Shown piece after piece: positions 55,721 through 64,000 of a DNA stretch of 64,000 bases (position 1 is its first letter; every line of letters starts with the position of its first letter). Made by a program: the position numbers and the translations under genes. The stretch spans positions 1 to 64,000 of the forward strand of contig NZ_KZ826491.1 in assembly GCF_003205515.1 (NCBI RefSeq), written 5' to 3'. The notes below the pieces were generated by a model, which searched no databases, was not told the DNA's origin, and saw only the letters and a program-made list of their open reading frames with translations. The stretch is from Litorivita pollutaquae. Lineage in GTDB: Bacteria; Pseudomonadota; Alphaproteobacteria; Rhodobacterales; Rhodobacteraceae.

Positions 55721-57327
55721 GTATTCTAGAGGTCAAAAACCTGACTGTGGGCTTTCGTCAGGATGGCAAGGTCCACGCGGCGGTCAAAGGAGTGAGCTTT
55801 GCTTTGGATCGCGGGGAAACCGTGGCTTTGGTGGGCGAATCCGGTTCGGGTAAATCGGTTACGGCGCTGTCGACCGTGTCGCTTTTGGGCAGCAATGCCG
55901 AGGTCAGCGGATCGGTGACCTATGACGGCACCGAGATGATCGGAGCAAATGAACGCGACCTGCGCCGGGTGCGGGGCAACGATATTTCCTTTATTTTCCA
56001 AGAGCCGATGACCTCGCTCAATCCGCTTCATACGTTGGAAAAACAACTGGCGGAGTCGATCGAGTTGCATCAAGGGCTGCGCGGCGCGGCGCTGAGTGCG
56101 CGGATTATCGAATTGCTGCTCCGTGTCGGCATTCGCGACCCCGAAACCCGGTTGGGTGCCTATCCGCACCAATTATCGGGCGGGCAAAGGCAACGTGTGA
56201 TGATCGCTATGGCTTTGGCCAATAAGCCTGACATCTTGATCGCGGATGAGCCGACGACGGCCCTTGATGTGACCATTCAGGCGCAGATTTTGGAATTGCT
56301 GGCCGAGCTCAAACGCGAAGAGAACATGGGGCTGTTGTTCATCACCCATGATTTGGGCGTGGTGCGCCGGATTGCTGATCGTGTCTGCGTGATGAAAGAC
56401 GGAGAGATCGTCGAGGAGGGGCCAACGGCGGATATTTTCGCCGCGCCACAGCATCCTTATACACAAAAACTTCTGGCGGCCCGTGCGGTCGGGCGGCCCG
56501 CGCCGGTGGCTGCGGACGCGCCGGTGGTGGCACAGACCGAGCATCTCAAAGTCTGGTTTCCGATCCAAAAGGGGTTTTTGAAAAAAACCGTTGGCCATGT
56601 CAAAGCGGTGAATGACGCGTCGATTTCTGTGCGGGCGGGTGAAACGCTTGGCATCGTCGGCGAGAGCGGGTCGGGCAAGACGACGTTGGCCTTGGCGATT
56701 ATGCGTTTGATTGCCTCACAGGGCGGTATTCAGTTTGATAACCGTGATTTGCACAAGATATCGACACGCGGCTTGCGCAGCCTGCGCGGCGATATGCAAA
56801 TCGTGTTTCAAGACCCCTTCGGATCACTCAGCCCGCGCATGACCTGCGAGCAGATCATCGCCGAGGGGCTGGGTGTGCATGGCACCTCTGCGGGCAAGGA
56901 CCGGCGGCAAATGGTCACCGATGTGATGGTCGAAGTGGGGCTTAGCCCCGAGATGATGCATCGCTACCCGCATGAGTTTTCCGGCGGTCAACGTCAACGG
57001 ATTGCCATTGCCCGTGCGATGATATTGCGCCCCAAATTGGTGGTTCTGGACGAGCCGACTTCGGCGCTTGATATGACCGTGCAGGTGCAAATCGTCGATC
57101 TCCTGCGGAACTTGCAAGTGAAATACGGTCTTGCCTATCTCTTCATCAGTCACGATTTGCACGTCGTGCGCGCCATGAGCCACAAGATGATTGTCATGCG
57201 TCAAGGTGATGTCATCGAGGCGGGCGAAGCGGGGGCAATCTTTGATGCGCCGCAAACCGAATATACCGCCGCGCTTTTGGCTGCGGCGCTGGATTTGAAA
57301 GCGGATGAGGCCGCGACCGGACAATAG
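55717..57327 (+). CDS. yejF: Peptide ABC transporter dual ATP-binding protein (YejF-like)
   Basis: 536 residues with two complete ABC domains. Domain 1 has Walker [10 protein letters not shown], signature LSGGQRQRV and Walker [10 protein letters not shown]. Domain 2 has Walker [10 protein letters not shown], signature FSGGQRQRI and Walker [10 protein letters not shown]. Both halves keep their catalytic residues, unlike the purine-type transporter upstream. The fused YejF form is standard for this system. It ends the yejABEF operon. Confidence 0.92.
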   Translation: MSILEVKNLTVGFRQDGKVHAAVKGVSFALDRGETVALVGESGSGKSVTALSTVSLLGSNAEVSGSVTYDGTEMIGANERDLRRVRGNDISFIFQEPMTSLNPLHTLEKQLAESIELHQGLRGAALSARIIELLLRVGIRDPETRLGAYPHQLSGGQRQRVMIAMALANKPDILIADEPTTALDVTIQAQILELLAELKREENMGLLFITHDLGVVRRIADRVCVMKDGEIVEEGPTADIFAAPQHPYTQKLLAARAVGRPAPVAADAPVVAQTEHLKVWFPIQKGFLKKTVGHVKAVNDASISVRAGETLGIVGESGSGKTTLALAIMRLIASQGGIQFDNRDLHKISTRGLRSLRGDMQIVFQDPFGSLSPRMTCEQIIAEGLGVHGTSAGKDRRQMVTDVMVEVGLSPEMMHRYPHEFSGGQRQRIAIARAMILRPKLVVLDEPTSALDMTVQVQIVDLLRNLQVKYGLAYLFISHDLHVVRAMSHKMIVMRQGDVIEAGEAGAIFDAPQTEYTAALLAAALDLKADEAATGQ

Positions 57328-57365
57328 ATCGGCCGCGTTTGCGGGCGGGGGGCCTTCGGCAGGCC

Positions 57366-58721
57366 TCAGATGGCCGAGCTATGCCCGGCTTTGCTCAAAT
57401 CATAGGCATCGATGCTGCGCGCGATCATGCGGGTCAAAGGGCGCGCAGCCGGCGGGATCGCCAACCGATCCGGAGTGACCTGTAGCAATCCGTCATACCC
57501 GCAGGCGATATCGGCAAAACGCTGGTCAATCTCGGCCTGCGTCAAACCGAAGTCACGGCGCAATTCCTCGGCATTGATTTCGAAATCACACATCAAGGCT
57601 TCGATCATCCGGCCACGTAGGATGTCCTCGTTGCTGAATTTATGCCCGCGCGAGATCGAGAACCGGTCGTCGCGGATCTTGCCGGTATGGGCGCCGGTTG
57701 CGGGGGCATTTTGCGCATAGCCTTGCGGGAACCGCGAAATTGACGAAGCCCCAACCCCGATCAGCGCCACGGCGGTGTCATCGGTGTACCCTTGGAAGTT
57801 GCGGCGCAGGGTGCCGGCGCGGCGGGCCTTGGCCAATCCGTCTTCGGGGCGGGCGAAATGGTCGATCCCAATGGCGTCATAGCCGTCCCACTCAAACAGC
57901 CGCGCGGCGGTTTCAAACAGCGCGAGCCGCTCTTGCGGGGTCGGCAGCGCGTCCGAGGGGATCATCTGTTGTCGCTTTGCCATCCATGGCACATGCGCAT
58001 AGCCATAGAGCGCCACGCGATCCGGCGACAGCGCCAGCAATTTTTGCACACTCTCGGTGATCTTCTCATTGGTTTGATGCGGAAGGCCAAAGAGAATATC
58101 GGCGTTGAGGCTTTCAATCCCGCGCGCGCGGATCATGTCCACCGCATCGCGGGTGATGTCGAAACTTTGCATCCGTCCGATGCTTTGCTGGATGCCCTCA
58201 TCGAAATCCTGCACCCCGATCGAGGCGCGGTTCATCCCCGCAGCGGCCAGAGCATCAAGGCGACCTTCATCAATCTCGTTCGGGTCGATTTCGACCGAAA
58301 ATTCGTAGTTCTCTGCAAAAGGGGCGATTTCGGCGATTTTTGTCGCAAGGTCTTGCATCATTGCCGGTTGGAGCAACGTCGGCGTGCCCCCGCCCCAATG
58401 CAGCCGTGACAGGCGGACGCCCTCGGGCAAATGCCGCGCCAACATGTCCAGTTCGGTCAACAAGGTTTGCAGATAGGCCAGCACCGGCGCATCGCTTTGC
58501 GTGCCTTGGGTGCGGCAGGCGCAAAACCAACACAGCCGCCGACAAAACGGCACATGCACATAAAGAGATATCGCGCTGCCCTTCGGCAGGGCTTCGATCC
58601 ATTGCGTATAGGTGTCCGGCCCGACGTCATTGTTGAAGTGCGGGGCGGTGGGATATGAGGTGTAACGCGGAACTTTCGCGTCAAACAGCCCCATGTGAGC
58701 AAGTTGGGTTTGTGTGACCAT
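57366..58721 (-). CDS. hemN: Oxygen-independent coproporphyrinogen III dehydrogenase
   Basis: A 451-residue radical SAM enzyme that oxidises coproporphyrinogen III to protoporphyrinogen IX without oxygen, in haem and (if present) bacteriochlorophyll synthesis. The cluster cysteines are Cys60, Cys64 and Cys67 (with Cys69), and the SAM-binding GGGTPTLL follows. IDPNEI and GVQDFD are HemN signatures. It is divergent from fnrL with an FNR box in the 66-base gap, which matches its role under low oxygen. Confidence 0.93.
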   Translation of the reverse strand: MVTQTQLAHMGLFDAKVPRYTSYPTAPHFNNDVGPDTYTQWIEALPKGSAISLYVHVPFCRRLCWFCACRTQGTQSDAPVLAYLQTLLTELDMLARHLPEGVRLSRLHWGGGTPTLLQPAMMQDLATKIAEIAPFAENYEFSVEIDPNEIDEGRLDALAAAGMNRASIGVQDFDEGIQQSIGRMQSFDITRDAVDMIRARGIESLNADILFGLPHQTNEKITESVQKLLALSPDRVALYGYAHVPWMAKRQQMIPSDALPTPQERLALFETAARLFEWDGYDAIGIDHFARPEDGLAKARRAGTLRRNFQGYTDDTAVALIGVGASSISRFPQGYAQNAPATGAHTGKIRDDRFSISRGHKFSNEDILRGRMIEALMCDFEINAEELRRDFGLTQAEIDQRFADIACGYDGLLQVTPDRLAIPPAARPLTRMIARSIDAYDLSKAGHSSAI

Positions 58722-58756
58722 GGCGCGAGTGATATGCTCAGTGAGATGCTAAAACT

Positions 58757-58770
58757 TTGACACAGATCAA
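58757..58770. promoter_or_regulatory. FNR box between hemN and fnrL
   Basis: TTGAC-ACAG-ATCAA matches the FNR/FnrL consensus in nine of ten positions. It is 36 bases upstream of the hemN ATG and 17 upstream of the fnrL ATG. Oxygen-dependent control of hemN and autoregulation of fnrL are implied. Confidence 0.8.
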
Positions 58771-58787
58771 ACGCGCTAAGAGACCCT

Positions 58788-59534
58788 ATGCTCAAAGAAC
58801 AAATCAAGTCCCTGCCCCATGAATGCGACGATTGCCCGATCCGGCATCGTGCGGTTTGCGCGCGCTGTGATGCGGACGACCTCGAGCGTCTTGAAGAGAT
58901 TAAATATTATCGCAGCTTCCAGGCGGGGCAGACGGTGATCTGGTCCGGTGACAAGATGGATTTTGTCGGATCTGTGGTGTCCGGGATCGCGACGCTGACG
59001 CAGACGATGGAAGACGGGCGGACGCAAATGGTCGGCCTATTGCTGCCGTCGGATTTCGTTGGGCGCCCGGGGCGCGAAGGATCGGCCTATGATGTGGTGG
59101 CGACCACCGATCTGATGATGTGCTGTTTCCGTAAAAAACCGTTCGAAGAGATGATGGAAACGACGCCGCATGTGGCACAACGTTTGTTGGAAATGACGTT
59201 GGATGAATTGGATGCGGCGCGCGAATGGATGTTGGTGCTGGGCCGCAAGACGGCCCGCGAAAAGATCGCTTCGCTTTTGTCGATTATCGGGCGGAGGGAT
59301 GCGTCGTTGAACTTGCGCGGCACTAAGGGGCCGTTGGTGTTTGACCTGCCGCTGACCCGTGAAGCCATGGCGGATTATCTTGGGCTGACGCTTGAGACTG
59401 TGAGCCGTCAGATGTCGGCGCTTAAACGGGATGGGGTGATCACATTGGAAGGCAAACGCAATGTGACAATCCCCGATTTCGGGCGTTTGATGGACGAGGC
59501 GGGCGATGATTCCGATGGTGGAATGTTCGCCTGA
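58788..59534 (+). CDS. fnrL: FNR-type oxygen-sensing transcription regulator
   Basis: A 248-residue Crp/Fnr-family regulator with an oxygen-labile 4Fe-4S cluster. Candidate cluster ligands are Cys13, Cys16, Cys24 and Cys27 in the N-terminal CDDCPIRHRAVCARC, plus Cys112 or Cys113 in the central part. The effector-like beta roll and the C-terminal helix-turn-helix (LTREAMADYLGLTLETVSRQ, about 187-206) recognise TTGAT-N4-ATCAA. Three matching boxes are nearby. It controls the switch to low-oxygen respiration. A terminator follows. Confidence 0.94.
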   Translation: MLKEQIKSLPHECDDCPIRHRAVCARCDADDLERLEEIKYYRSFQAGQTVIWSGDKMDFVGSVVSGIATLTQTMEDGRTQMVGLLLPSDFVGRPGREGSAYDVVATTDLMMCCFRKKPFEEMMETTPHVAQRLLEMTLDELDAAREWMLVLGRKTAREKIASLLSIIGRRDASLNLRGTKGPLVFDLPLTREAMADYLGLTLETVSRQMSALKRDGVITLEGKRNVTIPDFGRLMDEAGDDSDGGMFA

Positions 59535-59581
59535 TCCCACGCGTACGGAACCGATTTTTCGATTTGTTTGTTAATGTAATG

Positions 59582-59615
59582 CCCCCTGCGTAGAAGCCCT
59601 GCGCAGGGGGTTTTT
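59582..59615 (+). terminator. Rho-independent terminator after fnrL
   Basis: CCCCCTGCG with CGCAGGGGG, 9-bp stem with an 11-base loop, then TTTTT. It lies between the stops of fnrL and the convergent usp gene. Confidence 0.88.
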
Positions 59616-59630
59616 GTGACGTAATCTGCC

Positions 59631-60470
59631 CTAATGCGCCATCAATACCGGTAAAGTGGCTTGCTCGAGCATATAGCGGGTGGCCCCGCCGAGGATCGCT
59701 TCGCGGAAGCGTGAATGACCATAAGCTCCCATCACGATCATGTCGGCTTCGATATCGGCGGCATGGCGGATGAGCACGTCGGAGATGCGCGGCAGCGTTT
59801 TGGACAGAACGTCGATTTCGCAGCGCACGCCGTGGCGCGACAGGAATTGTGACAGCATGCCGCCGGGATCCGAACGTGTCGGTCCATGGGTTGGCGGATC
59901 GATCACCACCACATGTACGCTATCGGCGGCGGCGAGAAGGGGAAGCGCCGCCCTCGCGGCGGCCAGAGCTTCGGAGCTTTCGTTCCACGCCAGCAAGATG
60001 CGCTTGGGGGTCGGATTTGGTTGGGCATCATTGGGGATCACCAAAACCGGAACCCCTCCATCAAACAGGGCGGCTTCGACGACGGGTTCAAGTTCGGCGC
60101 CGCGATCCTTGCCATAAGGTTGCGGCAGCACCACCAGATCGGTGAAACGGGCGCGTGCGGCAACGTGACGTGACAGGTCTGCCAATTGCGCAACGCCGCT
60201 TTCGGTGGACCAACGAATTTCGGCGGGGGCCAATTCGGCACGTGCTTTGGCTTCGATGTCGTCGGCCTCGTCTTGTGCACGCGTTATGGTTTCTTGCAGC
60301 ACCGCAGCATTGGCGCCCGCATAATAATATCCGGTTTGGCTTCGGTCGACACCAAGACATAGCGCATCCAGATGCGCATCCAGCTTCGCGGCTAAGGCGG
60401 TCGCGTGAGCGAGAGTGTTCTTGAGTAGAGTGTCATCCGTTAACACGGTGAAAATAGAAGTATAGGCCAT
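59631..60470 (-). CDS. Universal stress protein, tandem-domain
   Basis: A 279-residue protein with two UspA folds. The C-terminal domain has the nucleotide-binding consensus: MGAYGHSRFREAILGG, followed by the VLMAH end. The N-terminal half (FTVLTDDTLL) is more divergent. Usp proteins accumulate under stress or oxygen limitation. It is divergent from ccoN, and the two FNR boxes in the 204-base gap may act on both. Confidence 0.85.
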   Translation of the reverse strand: MAYTSIFTVLTDDTLLKNTLAHATALAAKLDAHLDALCLGVDRSQTGYYYAGANAAVLQETITRAQDEADDIEAKARAELAPAEIRWSTESGVAQLADLSRHVAARARFTDLVVLPQPYGKDRGAELEPVVEAALFDGGVPVLVIPNDAQPNPTPKRILLAWNESSEALAAARAALPLLAAADSVHVVVIDPPTHGPTRSDPGGMLSQFLSRHGVRCEIDVLSKTLPRISDVLIRHAADIEADMIVMGAYGHSRFREAILGGATRYMLEQATLPVLMAH

Positions 60471-60533
60471 GAGACCCTCCTACGGAATGGTTTGACTGTT
60501 TTTTAGCATATTCGATGCATGCGGCGGGCATCT

Positions 60534-60547
60534 TTGACACCGGTCAA
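60534..60547. promoter_or_regulatory. FNR box 1 upstream of ccoN
   Basis: TTGAC-ACCG-GTCAA is a perfect dyad of the FNR type (eight of ten consensus positions). It lies 64 bases upstream of the usp ATG and 128 bases upstream of the ccoN ATG. Confidence 0.6.
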
Positions 60548-60565
60548 TAAACAACATCGCATATG

Positions 60566-60579
60566 TTGATGCAGATCAA
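60566..60579. promoter_or_regulatory. FNR box 2 upstream of ccoN
   Basis: TTGAT-GCAG-ATCAA matches the FNR consensus perfectly. It is 96 bases upstream of the ccoN ATG and is the strongest FnrL site in the window, in keeping with oxygen-controlled ccoNOQP expression. Confidence 0.85.
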
Positions 60580-60674
60580 AGCGGCGCGCGGCGCAGGGGG
60601 TGAAAAGGCCAACAGTCAAAATCCGCCTATGCGAAGCGACGCGAATCGTGTGGGCACCGACGAAGGGACGCAAC

Positions 60675-62279
60675 ATGAACAATTATATCAAGCTGATCGT
60701 GCTTGGTCTGATCACGCTATTCGCGATGATCGCGGCCAATTTCGCGCGCGATCTGGCCTATATGGTGAACGCATTGACGATAATGCTGGTCGCTGGTGGG
60801 CTTTTTCTGTGGACTTTGCGCCGCACGGGCGAGACGCCGGTCGCCGTCGACCAATCGATCTATATGGACGATGTGGTGCGCGCAGGTGTGATCGCAACGG
60901 CGCTTTGGGGGGTGGTCGGATTTCTGGCCGGAACCTTTATCGCGTTTCAGCTCGCCTTTCCGGAGCTGAATTTCGAATGGGCCCAAGGCTACGTGAATTT
61001 TGGTAAATTGCGTCCCCTTCACACCTCGGCGGTGATTTTCGCTTTTGGTGGTAACGCATTGATTTGCACGTCCTTCTATGTCGTGCAGCGCACCTCTGCG
61101 GCGCGGCTTTGGGGCGGCAACCTTGGGTGGTTCGTCTTCTGGGGCTATAATCTGTTCATCGTTCTGGCCGCCACCGGTTATATTCTGGGGGCAACACAGT
61201 CGAAAGAATATGCAGAACCCGAATGGTATGTGGATCTGTGGTTGACCATCGTTTGGCTGTCCTATCTGGCGGTGTTCCTCGGCACGATCGTCAAACGCAA
61301 AGAGCGTCACATCTATGTGGCGAACTGGTTCTACCTGTCGTTCATTATCACCGTTGCGATGCTGCATGTTGTCAACAACCTGAGCATTCCGGTCTCCATC
61401 TGGGGCTCCAAATCGGTGCAGGTCTTCTCGGGTGTGCAAGATGCGATGACCCAGTGGTGGTATGGCCACAACGCCGTGGGCTTTTTCCTCACCGCCGGTT
61501 TCCTCGGGATGATGTATTATTTTGTGCCCAAACAGGCCGAGCGCCCGATCTATTCCTATAAGCTGTCGATCATTCACTTTTGGGCGCTGATCTTCTTGTA
61601 TATCTGGGCCGGTCCGCACCATTTGCACTACACGGCCTTGCCTGATTGGGCTGGGACCTTGGGCATGGTGTTCTCGATCATCCTGTGGATGCCGTCCTGG
61701 GGGGGTATGATCAATGGTCTGATGACGCTTTCGGGCGCATGGGATAAATTGCGCACCGATCCGGTGATCCGGATGATGGTGATTTCTATCGGCTTCTACG
61801 GCATGTCCACATTCGAGGGTCCGATGATGTCGATCCGTGCGGTGAACTCGCTGTCGCATTACACCGACTGGACCATTGGGCACGTGCACTCCGGCGCCCT
61901 GGGGTGGAATGGTATGATCACCTTTGGCGCGCTCTACTTCCTCGTGCCGAAACTGTGGCACCGCGAGCGTTTGTATTCGTTGTCCTTGGTCAGCTGGCAC
62001 TTCTGGCTCGCCACCATCGGCATCATTCTCTACGCGGCATCGATGTGGGTGACCGGTATCATGGAAGGCCTGATGTGGCGTGAAGTGGATGCCAATGGCT
62101 TCTTGGTGAACAGCTTTGCTGACACCGTGGGTGCCAAGTTCCCGATGTATGTGGTGCGCGGTTTGGGCGGTGTGATGTATATCACGGGCTCCCTGATCAT
62201 GTGCTACAACCTGTTCATGACTGTGCGTCGCTCTCCGGCTATCGAAGCCGGTGCGCATGACGCAGTCCCGGCCGAATAA
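60675..62279 (+). CDS. ccoN: cbb3-type cytochrome c oxidase subunit I
   Basis: A 534-residue catalytic subunit with about 12-14 membrane spans, holding the low-spin haem b and the haem b3-CuB centre where oxygen is reduced. Conserved histidines are seen in [43 protein letters not shown] and [16 protein letters not shown]. The pattern is that of a proton-pumping high-affinity oxidase. The start at 60675 follows a GAAGGGA; the frame is open upstream. It begins the ccoNOQP operon. Confidence 0.96.
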   Translation: MNNYIKLIVLGLITLFAMIAANFARDLAYMVNALTIMLVAGGLFLWTLRRTGETPVAVDQSIYMDDVVRAGVIATALWGVVGFLAGTFIAFQLAFPELNFEWAQGYVNFGKLRPLHTSAVIFAFGGNALICTSFYVVQRTSAARLWGGNLGWFVFWGYNLFIVLAATGYILGATQSKEYAEPEWYVDLWLTIVWLSYLAVFLGTIVKRKERHIYVANWFYLSFIITVAMLHVVNNLSIPVSIWGSKSVQVFSGVQDAMTQWWYGHNAVGFFLTAGFLGMMYYFVPKQAERPIYSYKLSIIHFWALIFLYIWAGPHHLHYTALPDWAGTLGMVFSIILWMPSWGGMINGLMTLSGAWDKLRTDPVIRMMVISIGFYGMSTFEGPMMSIRAVNSLSHYTDWTIGHVHSGALGWNGMITFGALYFLVPKLWHRERLYSLSLVSWHFWLATIGIILYAASMWVTGIMEGLMWREVDANGFLVNSFADTVGAKFPMYVVRGLGGVMYITGSLIMCYNLFMTVRRSPAIEAGAHDAVPAE

Positions 62280-62293
62280 GGAGGGCCGGAATC

Positions 62294-63022
62294 ATGGCTA
62301 TTCTCGACAAACACGGCGTTATCGAAAAGAACGTCACGCTGCTCTCGGTCTTTGCCTTTTTGGTGGTGACCATTGGGGGGCTGGTAGAAATCGCGCCTTT
62401 GTTCTGGCTGGAAAACACCATCGAGGATGTGGACGGCATGCGCCCCTACACCCCGTTGGAGTTGGCCGGGCGCGATGTCTACATCCGTGAGGGGTGCTAT
62501 GTCTGCCACAGTCAGATGATCCGCCCCATGCGCGACGAAGTAGAGCGCTACGGGCACTATTCTCTGGCGGCGGAGAGCCAATATGACCATCCGTTCCAAT
62601 GGGGATCCAAACGCACGGGGCCTGACTTGGCCCGCGTTGGTGGCCGCTATTCGGACGAATGGCATGTGGATCACTTGGCCGACCCGCAATCGGTGGTGCC
62701 GGAATCCGTGATGCCGAAATACGGCTTTCTCAGCCACCGCAGTCTCGAGGGGACATATATCGAGGACAACATGAAAGTTCATGCGGTTGTCGGGGTGCCC
62801 TACACCGACGAGATGATGGAGAACGCACAGGCGGACTTCCTCGCACAGGCCGATCCGGACAGCGATTATGACGGATTGATCGAGCGGTACGGCGAAAGCG
62901 TTCAGGTGCGCAACTTTGATGGCGAGGCAGGTGTGTCCGAAATGGATGCTCTTGTGGCCTATCTGCAAATGCTCGGCACGTTGGTTGATTTCTCGACCTT
63001 CACGCCCGACGCAAGCCGCTAG
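62294..63022 (+). CDS. ccoO: cbb3-type cytochrome c oxidase subunit II
   Basis: A 242-residue monohaem membrane cytochrome c. An N-terminal anchor ([19 protein letters not shown]) is followed by the haem site Cys68, Cys71 and His72 (CYVCH). A later methionine in the [10 protein letters not shown] segment is the usual axial ligand. It passes electrons from CcoP to the CcoN haems. It lies 14 bases from ccoN and 14 bases from ccoQ. Confidence 0.96.
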   Translation: MAILDKHGVIEKNVTLLSVFAFLVVTIGGLVEIAPLFWLENTIEDVDGMRPYTPLELAGRDVYIREGCYVCHSQMIRPMRDEVERYGHYSLAAESQYDHPFQWGSKRTGPDLARVGGRYSDEWHVDHLADPQSVVPESVMPKYGFLSHRSLEGTYIEDNMKVHAVVGVPYTDEMMENAQADFLAQADPDSDYDGLIERYGESVQVRNFDGEAGVSEMDALVAYLQMLGTLVDFSTFTPDASR

Positions 63023-63036
63023 GAGGGGGGGAGAAC

Positions 63037-63231
63037 ATGGAAACCTATTCCTTTTTGCGCGAATTCGCTGACAGCTGGATGCTGATGGTGCTTTTCGCCT
63101 TCTTCATCGGCGTGATCCTTTTTGTCTTTCGCCCGGGCGCAAGCAAAATTGATCGCGACATCGCCGAGATCCCGTTCCGGCACGAAGACAAACCCGCGCC
63201 GGCGCGTAACGCTCGCGCCAAGGAGGTCTGA
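63037..63231 (+). CDS. ccoQ: cbb3-type cytochrome c oxidase subunit IV
   Basis: A 64-residue single-span protein (SWMLMVLFAFFIGVILFVF) with a basic/acidic cytoplasmic tail. CcoQ stabilises the oxidase and, in Rhodobacter, affects redox signalling. The place between ccoO and ccoP and the size identify it. A GGAGG precedes the ATG. Confidence 0.9.
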   Translation: METYSFLREFADSWMLMVLFAFFIGVILFVFRPGASKIDRDIAEIPFRHEDKPAPARNARAKEV

Positions 63232-63234
63232 GAC

Positions 63235-64000
63235 ATGGCTAAAAAACCTGAGACCAAACAAGAGGTCAGCACAACCGGCCACTCCTGGGACGGAATTGAA
63301 GAGTACAACAATCCTCTGCCGCGTTGGTGGCTCTGGACCCTCTATTTGTGCATTATTTGGGGCATCGGATATACAATCGCCTACCCGGCGTGGCCGATGA
63401 TCAATGGCGCAACCAAGGGGGTGCTTGGTTATTCGACACGGGCCGAAGTGGCGGCAGATATCGCCGCAGTCGAGGCGCAGAACGAGGCCATTAACACTAA
63501 ATTGGCGGGCACGGAGCTGACGGAAATTTCCGCCGATCCCGAGTTGAACGGTTACGCGCAATCGGCGGGTGCGGCCGTGTTCAAAACATGGTGCGCGCAG
63601 TGCCACGGCTCCGGCGCGGCGGGGGCCAAAGGCTATCCGAACCTTTTGGACAACGATTGGCTGTGGGGCGGTGATATCGAGGCTATTCACACAACGATTT
63701 CACACGGGGTCCGTAACGAGACCGACGATGATGCCCACTATAGCGAGATGCCTGCCTTTGGCGAGATGCTCGAGAACGAAGAGATTGATCAGGTGGTGAA
63801 TTACGTTCTGTCGCTCTCTGGTGATGCACCTGATGCGGCATTGGCCGAGGCCGGCGCGGTGGTCTTTGAGGACAATTGCGCGGTGTGCCATATGGAAGAT
63901 GGCACCGGTGATCGCAGCCAAGGCGCGCCTAACCTCGCCGATGCGATCTGGCTTTATGGCGGTGATTTCGACACCGTCAAAGAGACCGTGACCTATTCGC
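63235..64000 (+). CDS. ccoP: cbb3-type cytochrome c oxidase subunit III (cut by window end)
   Basis: Dihaem cytochrome c subunit. 255 codons lie in the window and the frame is still open at 64000; CcoP is usually about 290 residues, so roughly 35 are missing. The N-terminus holds a membrane segment ([20 protein letters not shown]). The two haem sites are Cys120/Cys123/His124 (CAQCH) and Cys215/Cys218/His219 (CAVCH). It receives electrons from the cytochrome bc1 complex through soluble or anchored cytochromes c. An AAGGAGG precedes the start at 63235. Confidence 0.95.
   Translation, partial: MAKKPETKQEVSTTGHSWDGIEEYNNPLPRWWLWTLYLCIIWGIGYTIAYPAWPMINGATKGVLGYSTRAEVAADIAAVEAQNEAINTKLAGTELTEISADPELNGYAQSAGAAVFKTWCAQCHGSGAAGAKGYPNLLDNDWLWGGDIEAIHTTISHGVRNETDDDAHYSEMPAFGEMLENEEIDQVVNYVLSLSGDAPDAALAEAGAVVFEDNCAVCHMEDGTGDRSQGAPNLADAIWLYGGDFDTVKETVTYS

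Noticed and set aside
1-64000. CRISPR arrays, prophage modules, toxin-antitoxin or restriction systems
   Set aside because: I saw no regularly spaced direct repeats and no cas, phage structural, restriction or typical toxin-antitoxin genes in the window.

Overview
The window is a chromosomal segment of a Rhodobacterales (Roseobacter/Rhodobacter-type) alphaproteobacterium. The support is the high G+C, the HisG-short/HisZ histidine enzymes, a B12-dependent ribonucleotide reductase, a DUF1013 regulator, the ffs-dnaX-ybaB-recR neighbourhood and the hemN-fnrL-usp-ccoNOQP block with FNR boxes. Most of it is housekeeping and catabolic core genome. Mobile DNA is limited to an IS3-type remnant at the left edge and a small patch at 33.3-35.4 kb beside a tRNA-Gln gene.

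Layout. 1-0.9 kb: 3' end of an IS3-family transposase, a probably truncated gene and a hairpin. 0.9-9 kb: nrdJ (minus), a DUF1489 gene, the overlapping hisS-hisZ-hisG unit (minus), slyX and a large lipoprotein. 9.1-12.6 kb: dnaE. 12.6-24.2 kb: a small secreted protein behind a strong palindrome; xdhABC running with overlaps into a two-permease nucleoside/purine-type ABC transporter and its BMP-family binding protein; then a FAD oxidoreductase and an AhpD-like gene. 24.6-31 kb: a dimethylglycine-dehydrogenase-like enzyme, panC-panB, a GIY-YIG-like protein and a D-2-hydroxyacid dehydrogenase. 31.1-33.3 kb: an SH3 protein, a BON-MscS channel and tRNA-Gln(UUG).

33.3-35.4 kb is the accessory patch: two diverged direct repeats enclose a 5'-truncated IS3 transposase and an orphan membrane protein. 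35.5-45.6 kb: a methyltransferase, DUF1013, RNase T2, recR-ybaB-membrane protein-dnaX, an RTX-like protein, a zinc metallopeptidase, rsgA and the SRP RNA gene. 45.7-51.3 kb: a 5'-nucleotidase/CpdB-type enzyme, nudC, an SRPBCC protein, pheA and a membrane-anchored cytochrome c. 51.5-57.3 kb: a yejABEF-type peptide ABC transporter. 57.4-64 kb: hemN, fnrL, a universal stress protein and ccoNOQP, with ccoP cut by the window end.

How the genes work together. xdhABC plus the transporter form one unit for uptake and oxidation of purines. FnrL, anaerobic haem synthesis (HemN), Usp and the high-affinity cbb3 oxidase form a low-oxygen block with three good FNR boxes. HisS and its catalytically repurposed paralogue HisZ are neighbours in one unit with HisG. 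I see no convincing undescribed multi-gene system. The observations most worth following are the tRNA-Gln-adjacent patch, the inverted copies of a short repeat on both sides of recR, and the 23-bp palindrome before the secreted 103-aa protein.
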